Below are positions 1 through 7,805 of a stretch of DNA of 16,425 nucleotides, one piece after another. The notes under the pieces are model-generated. The model saw only the letters and a list, made by a program, of their open reading frames with translations. It did no database searches and had not been told where the DNA came from. The position numbers and the translations under genes are program-made. This DNA is from CAZYPU01 sp964649665. GTDB lineage: Bacteria; Omnitrophota; Gorgyraeia; JABMRN01; RBG-13-46-9. The DNA lies in assembly GCA_964649665.1 (NCBI GenBank), contig CAZYPU010000024.1, forward strand, positions 1 through 16,425, given 5' to 3'. Position 1 is the stretch's first letter. Each line of letters opens with the position of its first letter.

Positions 1-542
1 GTGTCTATTCGATAGATAGGTTTATAGAGAAACCCCCCGCAGGCCTCGCTTGCAAGTTTACCGGGAGAGAAGGTTATTTCTGGAATGCCGGCATGTTCGT
101 TTTCAGGTCGGAAACTATTTTACGCGCCGTGAAAAAACACGCGCCGCTTCTCTCACGCCAGCTCGAACGAATAAGAAAAAACAAAAAAAACAAAAAAAGC
201 GCGTACCTGCGGATGAAGAATGTCTCAATCGATTATCAGATCATGGAAAAGGCAAGGAATCTCTACTGCGCGGTGGGAAAATTTTCCTGGTGCGACCTGG
301 GAAGCTGGAAGAGCCTGGAGGAATTATTCAAAAAAGATAAAAACGGGAACATTTCTTTCGGTAGGACAATTTTAACGGATACCCGCGGTTCCATTGTTTA
401 TAATTCTACAAAAAAAAATCTCGGTTTAACGGGCGTAAAGGACATGATAGTTGTCTGCACCGAAAACGGCACTCTTGTATGCGGCAAGAAAGGCGCCGAA
501 CGCGTTAAGGACATGGTGGAGGGGATGAAGCGCGGCCGATGA
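1..542 (+). CDS. manC: Mannose-1-phosphate guanylyltransferase (NTP-transferase family), C-terminal part, 5' truncated
   Basis: This is the last 179 codons of a gene that begins outside the window; the frame is open from base 3. The family makes GDP-mannose from mannose-1-phosphate and GTP in the cytoplasm, for glycan and surface polysaccharide synthesis. Visible family motifs are RFIEKPP near the start, YFWNAGMFVF around codons 25-34, SIDYQIMEKA, FSWCDLGSW, and a C-terminal beta-helix segment containing GVKDMIVVCT. The frame ends just after this segment, so there is no fused phosphomannose isomerase cupin domain as in long ManC proteins. A lysine/asparagine-rich linker is encoded by A-tracts at 176-198. 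The stop overlaps ruvX by ATGA. The phosphohexomutase at 3398 could supply mannose-1-phosphate. The family is secure; the exact sugar is inferred from the motif set. Confidence 0.85.
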   Translation, partial: VYSIDRFIEKPPAGLACKFTGREGYFWNAGMFVFRSETILRAVKKHAPLLSRQLERIRKNKKNKKSAYLRMKNVSIDYQIMEKARNLYCAVGKFSWCDLGSWKSLEELFKKDKNGNISFGRTILTDTRGSIVYNSTKKNLGLTGVKDMIVVCTENGTLVCGKKGAERVKDMVEGMKRGR

Positions 543-958
543 AGATACTGGGGCTTGACATAGGTTCAAAAAGGATAGGCGTGGCGGTAAGCGATGAGCT
601 CGGCATTATCTCGAGGAGCCTTTTAACCATTGATAGAAAAAGTGAGGAGGAAGTGAACCGCCAATTGGGGGACATTATTTCAAAGGATGCAATAAAGGAG
701 ATCGTAGTCGGCCTCCCGATAAACATGAACGGTTCGCACGGGCCGCAGGCCAGAAGCGCCGCCGCTTTTGCAGATAAGCTGAAATCGGATTTCAATATCC
801 CCGTGAAATTATGGGATGAGCGCATGAGCACGATGCAGGTGGAGCGGGTTTTAATCGATGCAGGCGTCAGAAGGGCCAAGAGAAAGAAAAAGATCGATGC
901 CCTCGCCGCGCAGGTCATATTGCAGAGCTATCTGAACGCGCAAAAATGTACAGAATAA
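539..958 (+). CDS. ruvX: RuvX/YqgF RNase H-fold nuclease (putative Holliday junction resolvase; pre-16S rRNA processing)
   Basis: The protein has 139 aa, the usual size for this family. Its RNase H fold is marked by LGLDIGSKRIGVAVSD (Asp7), IVVGLPINMNGS (55-66), DERMST (93-98) and KKKIDALAAQVIL (117-129, Asp120). The acidic residues Asp7, Glu94 and Asp120 match the catalytic set. Family members act on Holliday junctions in vitro and mature the 5' end of 16S rRNA in Escherichia coli; both roles are known from the family only. The start ATG overlaps the upstream stop by ATGA. The 3' end overlaps the M16 peptidase gene by 13 nt, so translational coupling is likely. No promoter is visible nearby. 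Confidence 0.95.
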   Translation: MKILGLDIGSKRIGVAVSDELGIISRSLLTIDRKSEEEVNRQLGDIISKDAIKEIVVGLPINMNGSHGPQARSAAAFADKLKSDFNIPVKLWDERMSTMQVERVLIDAGVRRAKRKKKIDALAAQVILQSYLNAQKCTE

Positions 959-2214
959 ACAGCCTTAAAAACGGACTCAAAATTATAACGGCGGGCATGC
1001 CGCACATGGAATCGGTTGCTGTCGGTTTATGGATAGGTGTCGGCGGGAGGTATGAGGATAAGAAATCCTGCGGCATGAGCCACCTTATCGAGCATATGCT
1101 TTTCAAGGGCACCGGGTCGCGGACGGCGAACATGCTGAAAGAGTCTATCGAGGGCGTTGGCGGCAGCTTCAATGCTTTCACGGGCGAGGAGGAGACGTGC
1201 TATTTTGTCAAGCTCCCGTCCGATTACGCCGCGCTGGGCCTTGACATATTGAGCGACATGGTGCTGAATCCTAAGCTTGACCCGGATGAGCTGGAAAAGG
1301 AAAAACATGTGATTTGCGAGGAAATAAAGATGTATATGGACCAGCCGGCCCACCGCGTTTTCGATATTCTCGGGCATTCGATGTGGCCGAACCATCCCCT
1401 TGGCCGCCCGATCACAGGCTACATTGATACCGTGAAAAACTTTACAAGAAAAGACCTTATAGATTTTACGCTCCGCTATTACCGGCCGGCCAACATGTCG
1501 ATTGCGGTATGCGGCAGGATCAAAAGAGACAAGATACTGGGATCGATTAAAAAGATTTTTTTCATGCCCCCGAAAAGGGGAAAGTTTGCGTACATGCCCG
1601 TAAGAAAAGCGAACAAAGGAAAAAACGTGAACTTTTTTCACAAGGCCACCGAGCAAACTCACGTGGTTTTCGGGTTTCACAGCATACACAGGACTCATGA
1701 TCTAAGATACGCCCTGGCGCTTCTGAACGTAATCCTCGGGGGCAACATGTCCTCGCGCCTTTTTGACAGGCTGCGGGAAAAAATGGCGCTTTGCTACGAT
1801 ATTTCCTCGAGCGTAAGAAAATACGCCGAGACCGGCGCATTTACGGTGCACGCCGGAATCGACAACAACAGGCTCGCGGAGGCCTCGGGAGAGATTATCC
1901 GCGAAATAAGAAAAATGAAGGAGAGTTACGTTACCGCGGACGAGCTTTACAGGGCGAAAGAATACGCCAGAGGCCAGCTCCGCCTGGTTCTCGAAGATAC
2001 GGCCGCGCGGATGATGTGGCTCGGTGAAAAAATGGTTCTTGAGGGAAGGGCACCCCGCATTAAAGAGATATTTAGAGGCGTCGAGAAGGTGACCGCCGGC
2101 GACATAAAGAAAGTGGCAAACATTGTTTTTAACAAAGACAACATGAGCTTTGCCACGGTCGGTCCGGCCCGCGAAAATGTTAAAAAGAAACTAAGGAAAA
2201 TATTAACAGTATGA
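946..2214 (+). CDS. M16-family zinc metallopeptidase (processing-peptidase / PqqL-like)
   Basis: The protein has 422 aa, typical of single-unit M16B peptidases that work as dimers. The inverted zinc motif is HLIEH (His46, Glu49, His50). The distal zinc ligand is the glutamate in CEEIKMY (about residue 126). GSFNAFTGEEETCYF follows the zinc motif, as in mitochondrial processing peptidase beta and Bacillus MlpA/YmxG. A second M16 domain follows from about residue 200, with LFDRLREKMALCYDISS (the conserved R...Y pair). No signal peptide is seen, so it is probably cytoplasmic. The start lies inside ruvX with no clear ribosome binding site, suggesting coupling. The stop overlaps a short reading frame by ATGA. 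Substrates cannot be predicted. Confidence 0.93.
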   Translation: MYRINSLKNGLKIITAGMPHMESVAVGLWIGVGGRYEDKKSCGMSHLIEHMLFKGTGSRTANMLKESIEGVGGSFNAFTGEEETCYFVKLPSDYAALGLDILSDMVLNPKLDPDELEKEKHVICEEIKMYMDQPAHRVFDILGHSMWPNHPLGRPITGYIDTVKNFTRKDLIDFTLRYYRPANMSIAVCGRIKRDKILGSIKKIFFMPPKRGKFAYMPVRKANKGKNVNFFHKATEQTHVVFGFHSIHRTHDLRYALALLNVILGGNMSSRLFDRLREKMALCYDISSSVRKYAETGAFTVHAGIDNNRLAEASGEIIREIRKMKESYVTADELYRAKEYARGQLRLVLEDTAARMMWLGEKMVLEGRAPRIKEIFRGVEKVTAGDIKKVANIVFNKDNMSFATVGPARENVKKKLRKILTV

Positions 2215-2330
2215 AAAAAATCAAGCTGCTATGTCATTGTGAGGAGGCCGAAGGCCTACGAAGCAATCCCTTTGAGATTGCTTCGGCGCCTGCGGCGCCT
2301 CGCAATGACGACTTGGCTGGAGAGCTATGA
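2211..2330 (+). CDS. Possible 39-aa small protein bridging two protease genes, mostly encoded by a palindromic repeat
   Basis: The frame starts with MKKIKLL at an ATGA overlap with the M16 stop. It ends with LAGEL and an ATGA overlap with the start of the site-2 protease. A purine-rich AAGGAAAA lies about 10 nt before the start. The middle of the frame runs through the 77-bp palindromic repeat, so most of the peptide is repeat-encoded and reads like the CHCEE-type spurious peptides that such repeats give in other genomes. It may be the remains of a small gene invaded by the repeat, or chance. Its most plausible role is to keep ribosomes moving between the two protease genes. No function is claimed. 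Confidence 0.3.
   Translation: MKKIKLLCHCEEAEGLRSNPFEIASAPAAPRNDDLAGEL
2233..2309. repeat. Compound interspersed palindromic repeat (two inverted units)
   Basis: The left unit (2233-2268) starts GTCATTGTGAGG and ends GAAGCAATC. The right unit (2276-2309) is its inverted copy, starting GATTGCTTC and ending CGCAATGAC, with 7 nt between them. Each unit has its own inner hairpin: AGGCC-GAA-GGCCT on the left and GGCGCC-TGC-GGCGCC on the right. The whole can fold into a branched cross. A third unit with the same ends lies at 11025-11060. The design resembles REP/BIME elements or a small non-autonomous mobile repeat. No matching transposase of the REP-associated type is in the window. Confidence 0.85.
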
Positions 2331-3385
2331 AGGGATCGATAAGGTTATTTAAGGTCGCGGATATATCGATAAATATTCACATTACGTTTATCCTTCTCCT
2401 TTTTCTTTTCTTAAGCATGGGGTTCAGGTGGTTTTTCCTCATAGTGGCGATATTCTGCTTTGTTACGCTGCATGAGCTTTCGCACAGCCTCGTCGCGAAG
2501 AAATTCGGCATAAAAGTCAATGAGATTACTCTTTTGCCCATAGGCGGCATCGCTTCCATGAGCAAAATGCCCGATAAGCCGCACCAGGAATTTTTGATTG
2601 CCCTGGCGGGGCCGATGCTCAATATCGCCGTGGTCGTGATATTTTTCCTTCCGATGTACTACATTCTCGGGCCGGAAATACTATTTCACCCGCTTTCGGT
2701 CGGGACGCTTCCCCTGACGTTCGCGCATATTTACTGGATCAATCTGATACTTGCGGTATTTAACCTGATTCCGGCATTTCCCATGGACGGCGGCAGAATC
2801 CTGCGCGCCCTTTTGGCCCAGCGAATGGGTTACAGAAGAGCAACAAGAATCGCCGTTAATTTTGGGCACATCTTCGCCTTCATATTCGGCTATTTCGGGC
2901 TAATACAGGGCCATATCATTCTTATTATCATAGCGATATTTATATACATGGCCGCCTCCTCGGAAGGGCTGCAGGTTAATATAAGGGAAACCTTAAAGAG
3001 GTTCACCATTAAGGATATAATATCCACGCGGTTTCTTACGCTGCAGAAAGATGCCACACTCGCGAAGGTCCTGGAACTTATATTTCACTCGCACCAGGAA
3101 GATTTTCCCATAGTCGAAAGCGGCGGCGAACGCATGATCGGTTTTGTCACGCGCAAGGATATCGTCAGCGGCATACACCAGCACGGCACTTCGGCGAACG
3201 TCGCGGATATCATGAGGAAAGATTTTCCCATACTGCGCGAATCGGATTTTCTCAATAACGTGCAGAATATAATGCAGGAGCACAATGTGAGAGCGCTCCC
3301 GGTTGTTAAGAGAGGCAGGGTGACGGGCATAGTTACGATCGAGGACATAATGAGGGTCTACTCGGTAATGGCTGACAGAAAATAG
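2327..3385 (+). CDS. Site-2 protease family intramembrane zinc metalloprotease with two CBS domains (M50)
   Basis: The protein has 352 aa. Residues 1-225 form a multi-span membrane domain. The zinc-binding HELSH is at 49-53, and NLIPAFPMDGGR (145-156ish) supplies the third ligand, Asp154. LPIGGIASM and ALAGPMLNI are further family motifs. Residues about 228-345 form two CBS domains, as in Rip3-like M50B proteases, where CBS domains bind nucleotides or sense energy state. The family cuts membrane-spanning substrates such as anti-sigma factors; no anti-sigma gene is visible here. The start is supported by GGAGAG just upstream and an ATGA overlap with the preceding short frame. Placement after an M16 peptidase suggests a proteolysis pair, but this is inference. 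Confidence 0.93.
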   Translation: MKGSIRLFKVADISINIHITFILLLFLFLSMGFRWFFLIVAIFCFVTLHELSHSLVAKKFGIKVNEITLLPIGGIASMSKMPDKPHQEFLIALAGPMLNIAVVVIFFLPMYYILGPEILFHPLSVGTLPLTFAHIYWINLILAVFNLIPAFPMDGGRILRALLAQRMGYRRATRIAVNFGHIFAFIFGYFGLIQGHIILIIIAIFIYMAASSEGLQVNIRETLKRFTIKDIISTRFLTLQKDATLAKVLELIFHSHQEDFPIVESGGERMIGFVTRKDIVSGIHQHGTSANVADIMRKDFPILRESDFLNNVQNIMQEHNVRALPVVKRGRVTGIVTIEDIMRVYSVMADRK

Positions 3386-3397
3386 GAAGGAAAAGTA

Positions 3398-4825
3398 ATG
3401 TCAAAGATTCATTTCGGCACTGACGGATGGAGAGCGGTTATAAGCGAGGATTTTACGTTCGAAAACGTGAAAATCACGGCACAGGCAATGGCAGACTACA
3501 TAGAAAACGAAAAACGAAAGAATCATGAAAAAAGGTCCGTTCTGGTGGTTGGATACGATACGAGGTTTCTCTCCGAGAAATACGCGGAGCTTATTTCATG
3601 CGTGCTCGCCGCAAACGACATAAAAGTGGTTTTAGCGGACAGGCCGACACCGACGCCTTCGGTAAGCTTTAATATAAGACATAGAAAGTTAACCGGCGGC
3701 GTGATGATTACCGCCAGCCACAACCCCGCGCGCTATAACGGCATAAAATACAAAGATCGGTTCGGGGGCTCGGCCGGCAAAATGATAACCGACGCGATCG
3801 AGTCAGGGCTATACAAATCCAGGGTCAGGTTTATCGATAAGAAGACAGCCATGAAGAAGGGCCTGATAAAAATAGAAAATATAATTCCCCTGCACATTAA
3901 CTACGTGAAGAAATTTGCCGATATGGCACTTCTTAAAAAGGCGAAACTTAAGATCCTGGTTGACAGCATGAACGGCGCGGGAGCGAATTTATTGGAAGAG
4001 GTGCTTAAGCCGACAGGTATCAGGGTTACCGCGATTAACGCCGCGAGGGACCCGTATTTCGGAGGAAGGCCGCCGGAGCCGAACGAGGTGCAATTGCGAA
4101 GTACCGCGAAGATTGTCAGAAAAGGCCGGTTCGACGTAGGCCTGGCCACGGACGGGGATGCCGACAGGCTTGGTGTAATACTTCCAAACGGTAAAATATT
4201 GAGCGGACATAAGGTCATGACGCTTCTGCTCCTGCACTTTTTAGAGGACAGGGGCGCTGCCGCCGGCGGTGTAGTGCAGACAATCTGCGGGACCGGACTG
4301 ATAGATAAGATATGCAAAATTTACGGGCTGAAAAGGTATGAAACAGCGGTTGGCTTTAAATATATTGCGGAGATTTTTAATAAGCATGACATACTGCTGG
4401 GAGGGGAAGAGACGGGTGGCGTGGCGTTCAGGGGATGGCTGCCGGATAGAGACGGGATTCTCTCGGGCCTTCTTATTCTTGAGATGATAGCCGATAGAAA
4501 GGAAAGCCTCACGAAAATACTCGAAAATATAAATAAGACCTACGGCGTTTACGTTTACCGGAGGTTTGACCTGCGTTATCCGAAAGACAAAAAGAAAAAA
4601 CTGATGGAGAATCTGAAAAAAACGCCCTTTAAGAAAGTGCTCGGCAAGGCGGTGGTCCGCGTTAAGTCCATCGACGGGGTCAAGTTTATACGTTCCGATA
4701 CGAGTTGGCTCATGTTCCGGCCTTCCGGTACCGAGCCGAAGCTTCGCGTGTATTCCGAAGGCCGCAGCGAAAAAGAAGCGGAGCGGCTGGCAGAGTTCGG
4801 CAGGCGGTTCGCTCAATCAGTGTAA
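3398..4825 (+). CDS. Alpha-D-phosphohexomutase (phosphoglucomutase/phosphomannomutase)
   Basis: The protein has 475 aa with all four phosphohexomutase domains. FGTDGWRA is at 6-13. The phosphoserine loop TASHNP has Ser107. The metal loop DGDADR is at 252-257. The sugar loop GGEETGG is at 335-341. The phosphate-binding RPSGTEPKLRVY starts at 441. It interconverts hexose 1- and 6-phosphates in the cytoplasm. GEETGG does not decide between glucose and mannose, but the guanylyltransferase at the window start makes phosphomannomutase activity useful. The start has a good ribosome binding site (AGGAAGG, 6-7 nt upstream). Spacing from the upstream protease gene is only 12 nt. The last four codons lie in a short AATC-spaced repeat. 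Confidence 0.93.
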   Translation: MSKIHFGTDGWRAVISEDFTFENVKITAQAMADYIENEKRKNHEKRSVLVVGYDTRFLSEKYAELISCVLAANDIKVVLADRPTPTPSVSFNIRHRKLTGGVMITASHNPARYNGIKYKDRFGGSAGKMITDAIESGLYKSRVRFIDKKTAMKKGLIKIENIIPLHINYVKKFADMALLKKAKLKILVDSMNGAGANLLEEVLKPTGIRVTAINAARDPYFGGRPPEPNEVQLRSTAKIVRKGRFDVGLATDGDADRLGVILPNGKILSGHKVMTLLLLHFLEDRGAAAGGVVQTICGTGLIDKICKIYGLKRYETAVGFKYIAEIFNKHDILLGGEETGGVAFRGWLPDRDGILSGLLILEMIADRKESLTKILENINKTYGVYVYRRFDLRYPKDKKKKLMENLKKTPFKKVLGKAVVRVKSIDGVKFIRSDTSWLMFRPSGTEPKLRVYSEGRSEKEAERLAEFGRRFAQSV

Positions 4826-4849
4826 TCTGTTTTAATCCGCGTAATCAAT
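4815..4849. repeat. Short tandem-like repeat with AATC every 9-10 bases
   Basis: AATC occurs at 4815, 4824, 4834 and 4843, each followed by a GT-rich filler (CAGTGT, TGTTTT, CGCGT). The array covers the last codons and stop of the phosphohexomutase gene and the gap before the next gene. Similar AATCCGTGTAATC strings occur between genes in other bacteria, by recollection. No other copy is seen in the window. Confidence 0.5.
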
Positions 4850-4859
4850 AACAAAAAAT

Positions 4860-5414
4860 ATGACACAGCTCATACTTGTAAGGCACGGACAGACGAAGTG
4901 GGATAAGGAGAATCGCGTCCAGGGCGCGCTTGATATACCCCTCGATGCGGACGGCACCAAAGAAGCGCAGAAGATTTCCGGCGAACTTTTAAAATTTAAA
5001 ATCCACGCCGTTTATTCAAGCGCCGCCTCATGCAGTTTCTCCACGGCCTGTGAAATAGCGGCTCCGCACAAGGTGAAAGTCAAAAAGGCAGACGAGTTCA
5101 ACGAAGTTAACCACGGCGTATGGCAGGGGCTGCTCGTAAAAGACGTAAAGAAACGCTATAAAAAACAGTATAACAGCTGGAAAACATCACCCGCTTCCGG
5201 CCGGCCGCCCAAAGGCGAATCCGTCCGCGATGCCTTTGACCGGGCGATAAGCGCGATGCATAAAATAGTAGACAAGCACAAAAACGAGAATACATGTATC
5301 GTCTCCGGTGACATGACGCTTTCAATAATTAAATGCTACCTCACAAACTCGGATATTAAAGAAATAAGGAAGTTTACACCGGAAAAAATATGGTGGGAGG
5401 TCTTCCAGCTGTGA
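4860..5414 (+). CDS. Histidine phosphatase superfamily (phosphoglycerate mutase-like) protein with degraded active site
   Basis: The protein has 184 aa, close to the usual size. The N-terminal catalytic loop LVRHGQT is intact (His9), and the acidic/binding segment NEVNHGVWQG (81-90) is present. Two conserved catalytic sites are missing. The arginine segment normally reading SxLxRAxxTA is SSAASCSFSTA (53-63). The second catalytic histidine, normally VSHGG, is replaced by VSGDM (148-152). It is probably inactive or altered and may bind ligands or proteins instead. No ribosome binding site is seen before the ATG. The stop overlaps the preferred lepA start by GTGA. Family assignment is firm; lack of activity is inferred. 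Confidence 0.85.
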   Translation: MTQLILVRHGQTKWDKENRVQGALDIPLDADGTKEAQKISGELLKFKIHAVYSSAASCSFSTACEIAAPHKVKVKKADEFNEVNHGVWQGLLVKDVKKRYKKQYNSWKTSPASGRPPKGESVRDAFDRAISAMHKIVDKHKNENTCIVSGDMTLSIIKCYLTNSDIKEIRKFTPEKIWWEVFQL

Positions 5415-7204
5415 GCCGTCCGCTGATAAGGAATTTCTCCATAATAGCCCACATAGATCACGGGAAGTCCACGCTTGCCGACAGGATAATAGAGCATACA
5501 AAGGCTGTCTCCGCAAGGGAATTTCACGATCAGCTCCTTGATGATATGGATCTGGAAAGGGAGCGCGGGATAACCATAAAGGCAAGCGCCATCAGGCTGA
5601 ATTACTCCGCCAAAGACGGCAAAACTTACTGCCTCAATTTAATAGACACCCCGGGTCACGTGGATTTTACCTACGAGGTTTCGAAATCTATAGTTGCCTG
5701 CGAGGGGACACTGCTTTTAGTGGATGCTTCACAGGGCGTAGAAGCGCAGACGGTCGCGAACCTTTACCTGGCGTTGGAGCATAATCTGAGCATCATACCC
5801 GTTATCAACAAAATAGACCTGGCAAACGCTGATGTGGCTAAGGTAAAAAAGCAGATAACAAATATCCTGGGTCTGGAAAAAGATGAAATTATACTCGCCA
5901 GCGCCAAAGAGGGAAAAGGCATTTCCGAGGTTCTCGAAAGGATTATAGAAAAGATTCCCCCGCCGCGCGGCGATGCCTCCAATCCGCTCCAGGCGCTTGT
6001 GTTTGATTCCAGATTTGATACATATAAAGGGGCGATCCTTTTCGTAAGAGTATTTAATGGCCGTGTGAAGAAAGGCATGAACATAAAGATGGTGAACGCC
6101 GGCAAGGTTTATGAGGTAAAAGAAACAGGTGTCTTCAAGCCGAAGCCGACCGAAATCGGGGAACTTATCTGTGGGGAAGTGGGGTATCTCGCCTGTAACA
6201 TAAGAGACGCGCGCGAAGTCGTGGTAGGCGACACGGTAACGGACAGTCAAAACCCCGCGCAGAGCGCCCTCCCCGGCTACAGAAAAGTAAACCCCATGGT
6301 CTATTGCGGGATATACCCGATTAACCCCAAGGATTTCCCGGTGTTAAAGGACGCCGTGGAAAAAATGAAGCTGCAGGACGCCTCTTTCATATTTGAGCCG
6401 GAATCTTCGATGGCTTTGGGGATGGGGTTTCGCTGCGGTTTCCTGGGGCTTTTGCACATGGAAATTATCCAGGAGCGGCTTGAGCGGGAATTCAATCTGA
6501 ACCTTGTAATCACCACCCCGAGTGTTATATATAAGATATCAACACGGAAAGGGGAGGTTCTCAACATCGACAACCCCTCAAAATTTCCGCGCCCGGACAC
6601 CGTAACCGATTCGGAAGAGCCGTATGCCCGCACTTTTATTCTCATACCGAAAGAGTCGATAGGCGACGTGATGAAGCTGGCCGAATCGAGGCGCGCCGTA
6701 TACAGGAGCACGGAATTTCTCGACGAGGAAAGGGTGAAGCTTGTCTACGAGATGCCGATAACCGAAATCATAACCGATTTCTACGACAGGATAAAATCGA
6801 TCACAAAAGGCTACGGCTCGCTCGACTACGAAATGATAGATTACAGAAAGACCGAGATAGTAAAACTCGACGTTCTTGTGAACGGCGAACCCATCGACGC
6901 GCTGTCAGTGCTTGTGAATAAAGAAAAGGCGGCTCTTAAGGGAAGGGCCCTTGTAAAAAAATTAAAAGAAACAATACCGCGCCATCTTTTTAAAATTGCC
7001 ATCCAGGCGTCTATAAACGGCAATATAATCGCAAGGGAAGACGTGAGCGCGCTCGGCAAGAACGTTACGGGAAAATGCTACGGCGGGGATATTACGCGGA
7101 AAAGAAAACTCTGGGAAAAACAAAAAAAGGGCAAGAAGCGCATGAAGCAGTTCGGACAGGTGCAGATTCCGCAGGAAGCTTTCTTTGCCGCATTAAAAAC
7201 GTAA
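5411..7204 (+). CDS. lepA: Elongation factor 4 (LepA), ribosome back-translocase GTPase
   Basis: The chosen start gives 597 aa, the usual LepA length. G-domain motifs are AHIDHGKST (13-21), RGITIK (52-57), DTPGH (79-83), NKID (133-136) and a SAK motif near 165. The LepA-specific C-terminal domain is complete, with KCYGGDITRKRKLWEKQKKG and FGQVQIPQEAF. It acts on ribosomes in translation. GTG at 5411 is preferred over ATG at 5390 for three reasons: GGGAGGT at 5395-5401 sits 9 nt upstream; the protein then starts MSRPLIRNFSIIAHIDHG, as in homologues; and it makes a GTGA overlap with the upstream stop. lepB follows 11 nt later, an order known from many bacteria. Confidence 0.96.
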   Translation: MSRPLIRNFSIIAHIDHGKSTLADRIIEHTKAVSAREFHDQLLDDMDLERERGITIKASAIRLNYSAKDGKTYCLNLIDTPGHVDFTYEVSKSIVACEGTLLLVDASQGVEAQTVANLYLALEHNLSIIPVINKIDLANADVAKVKKQITNILGLEKDEIILASAKEGKGISEVLERIIEKIPPPRGDASNPLQALVFDSRFDTYKGAILFVRVFNGRVKKGMNIKMVNAGKVYEVKETGVFKPKPTEIGELICGEVGYLACNIRDAREVVVGDTVTDSQNPAQSALPGYRKVNPMVYCGIYPINPKDFPVLKDAVEKMKLQDASFIFEPESSMALGMGFRCGFLGLLHMEIIQERLEREFNLNLVITTPSVIYKISTRKGEVLNIDNPSKFPRPDTVTDSEEPYARTFILIPKESIGDVMKLAESRRAVYRSTEFLDEERVKLVYEMPITEIITDFYDRIKSITKGYGSLDYEMIDYRKTEIVKLDVLVNGEPIDALSVLVNKEKAALKGRALVKKLKETIPRHLFKIAIQASINGNIIAREDVSALGKNVTGKCYGGDITRKRKLWEKQKKGKKRMKQFGQVQIPQEAFFAALKT

Positions 7205-7215
7205 GAAAGGAAAAC

Positions 7216-7800
7216 ATGCCGAAATATAAAACCTGGCAGTACTGGCGTGACGAGTGGGTAAAACCGGTTTTGTACGCCCTTGTCATCGCGCTTTTCATAA
7301 GGACATTTATAGCGCAGCCGTTTAAGATCCCGACCTCGTCGATGGTGCCTACATTCAAGCCGGGCGACAGGATATTCGTAAATAAGTTTATTTACGGAGC
7401 TCAAATCCCATTTACCGGCATACACTTTCCGAAGCTCAGGGAGCCGGAACGCGGGGACATTATAGTTTTTATCTCGCCCGTCGAACGTAAAAAATATTTA
7501 GTAAAGAGGCTCGTGGGTAAACCCGGGGATACCGTCGAAATAAAGAATCATCGTTTACGCATAAACGGCGAGCCTCTCCGCGAGCCGCAAATTTTCAGGA
7601 GCATAGAGTATTACAATATGGGCGAATACCCCACCTCGCAAGGAAGCGTGAAAGTACCGCCGGGATCTTATTACGTCCTGGGTGATAACAGCCGGAATTC
7701 CGTTGACTCGCGGTACTGGGGTTTTGTTCCTAAAAAAAATGTAGCCGGTAAGGTGTTTCTCATACATTGGCCGATTGGAAGGATACGGGTAGTTAAGTAA
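7216..7800 (+). CDS. lepB: Signal peptidase I
   Basis: The protein has 194 aa, short for the family but complete. An N-terminal membrane anchor covers about 16-32. The catalytic serine is in PTSSMVPT (Ser42). The catalytic lysine is in KKYLVKRLVGKPGD (Lys97). The C-terminal box GDNSRNSVDSRYWG is present. It removes signal peptides from exported proteins at the outer face of the inner membrane; the secreted protein at 10315 would be a substrate. The ATG at 7216 has AAGAAAGG 5-6 nt upstream and gives the normal start MPKYKTWQYWRDEW. A longer in-frame extension to 7075 lies inside lepA and is not used. Confidence 0.95.
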   Translation: MPKYKTWQYWRDEWVKPVLYALVIALFIRTFIAQPFKIPTSSMVPTFKPGDRIFVNKFIYGAQIPFTGIHFPKLREPERGDIIVFISPVERKKYLVKRLVGKPGDTVEIKNHRLRINGEPLREPQIFRSIEYYNMGEYPTSQGSVKVPPGSYYVLGDNSRNSVDSRYWGFVPKKNVAGKVFLIHWPIGRIRVVK

Positions 7801-7805
7801 GCGCC

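Noticed and set aside
50..340. Separate small gene overlapping the guanylyltransferase fragment
   Set aside because: It is out of frame with a segment that clearly encodes the guanylyltransferase motifs and has no ribosome binding site.
2233..2309. CRISPR array or rho-independent terminator
   Set aside because: There are only two inverted units without spacers, and no T-run follows; the layout is that of a dispersed palindromic repeat.
4241..4816. Minus-strand open frame of 191 codons opposite the phosphohexomutase gene
   Set aside because: It is antisense to a complete, motif-rich gene and its translation shows no family character. The same holds for the other long antisense frames, such as 1027-1698 and 5729-6250.
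7075..7215. N-terminal extension of lepB to an upstream ATG
   Set aside because: It lies wholly inside lepA, lacks homology to signal peptidases, and the ATG at 7216 has the ribosome binding site.
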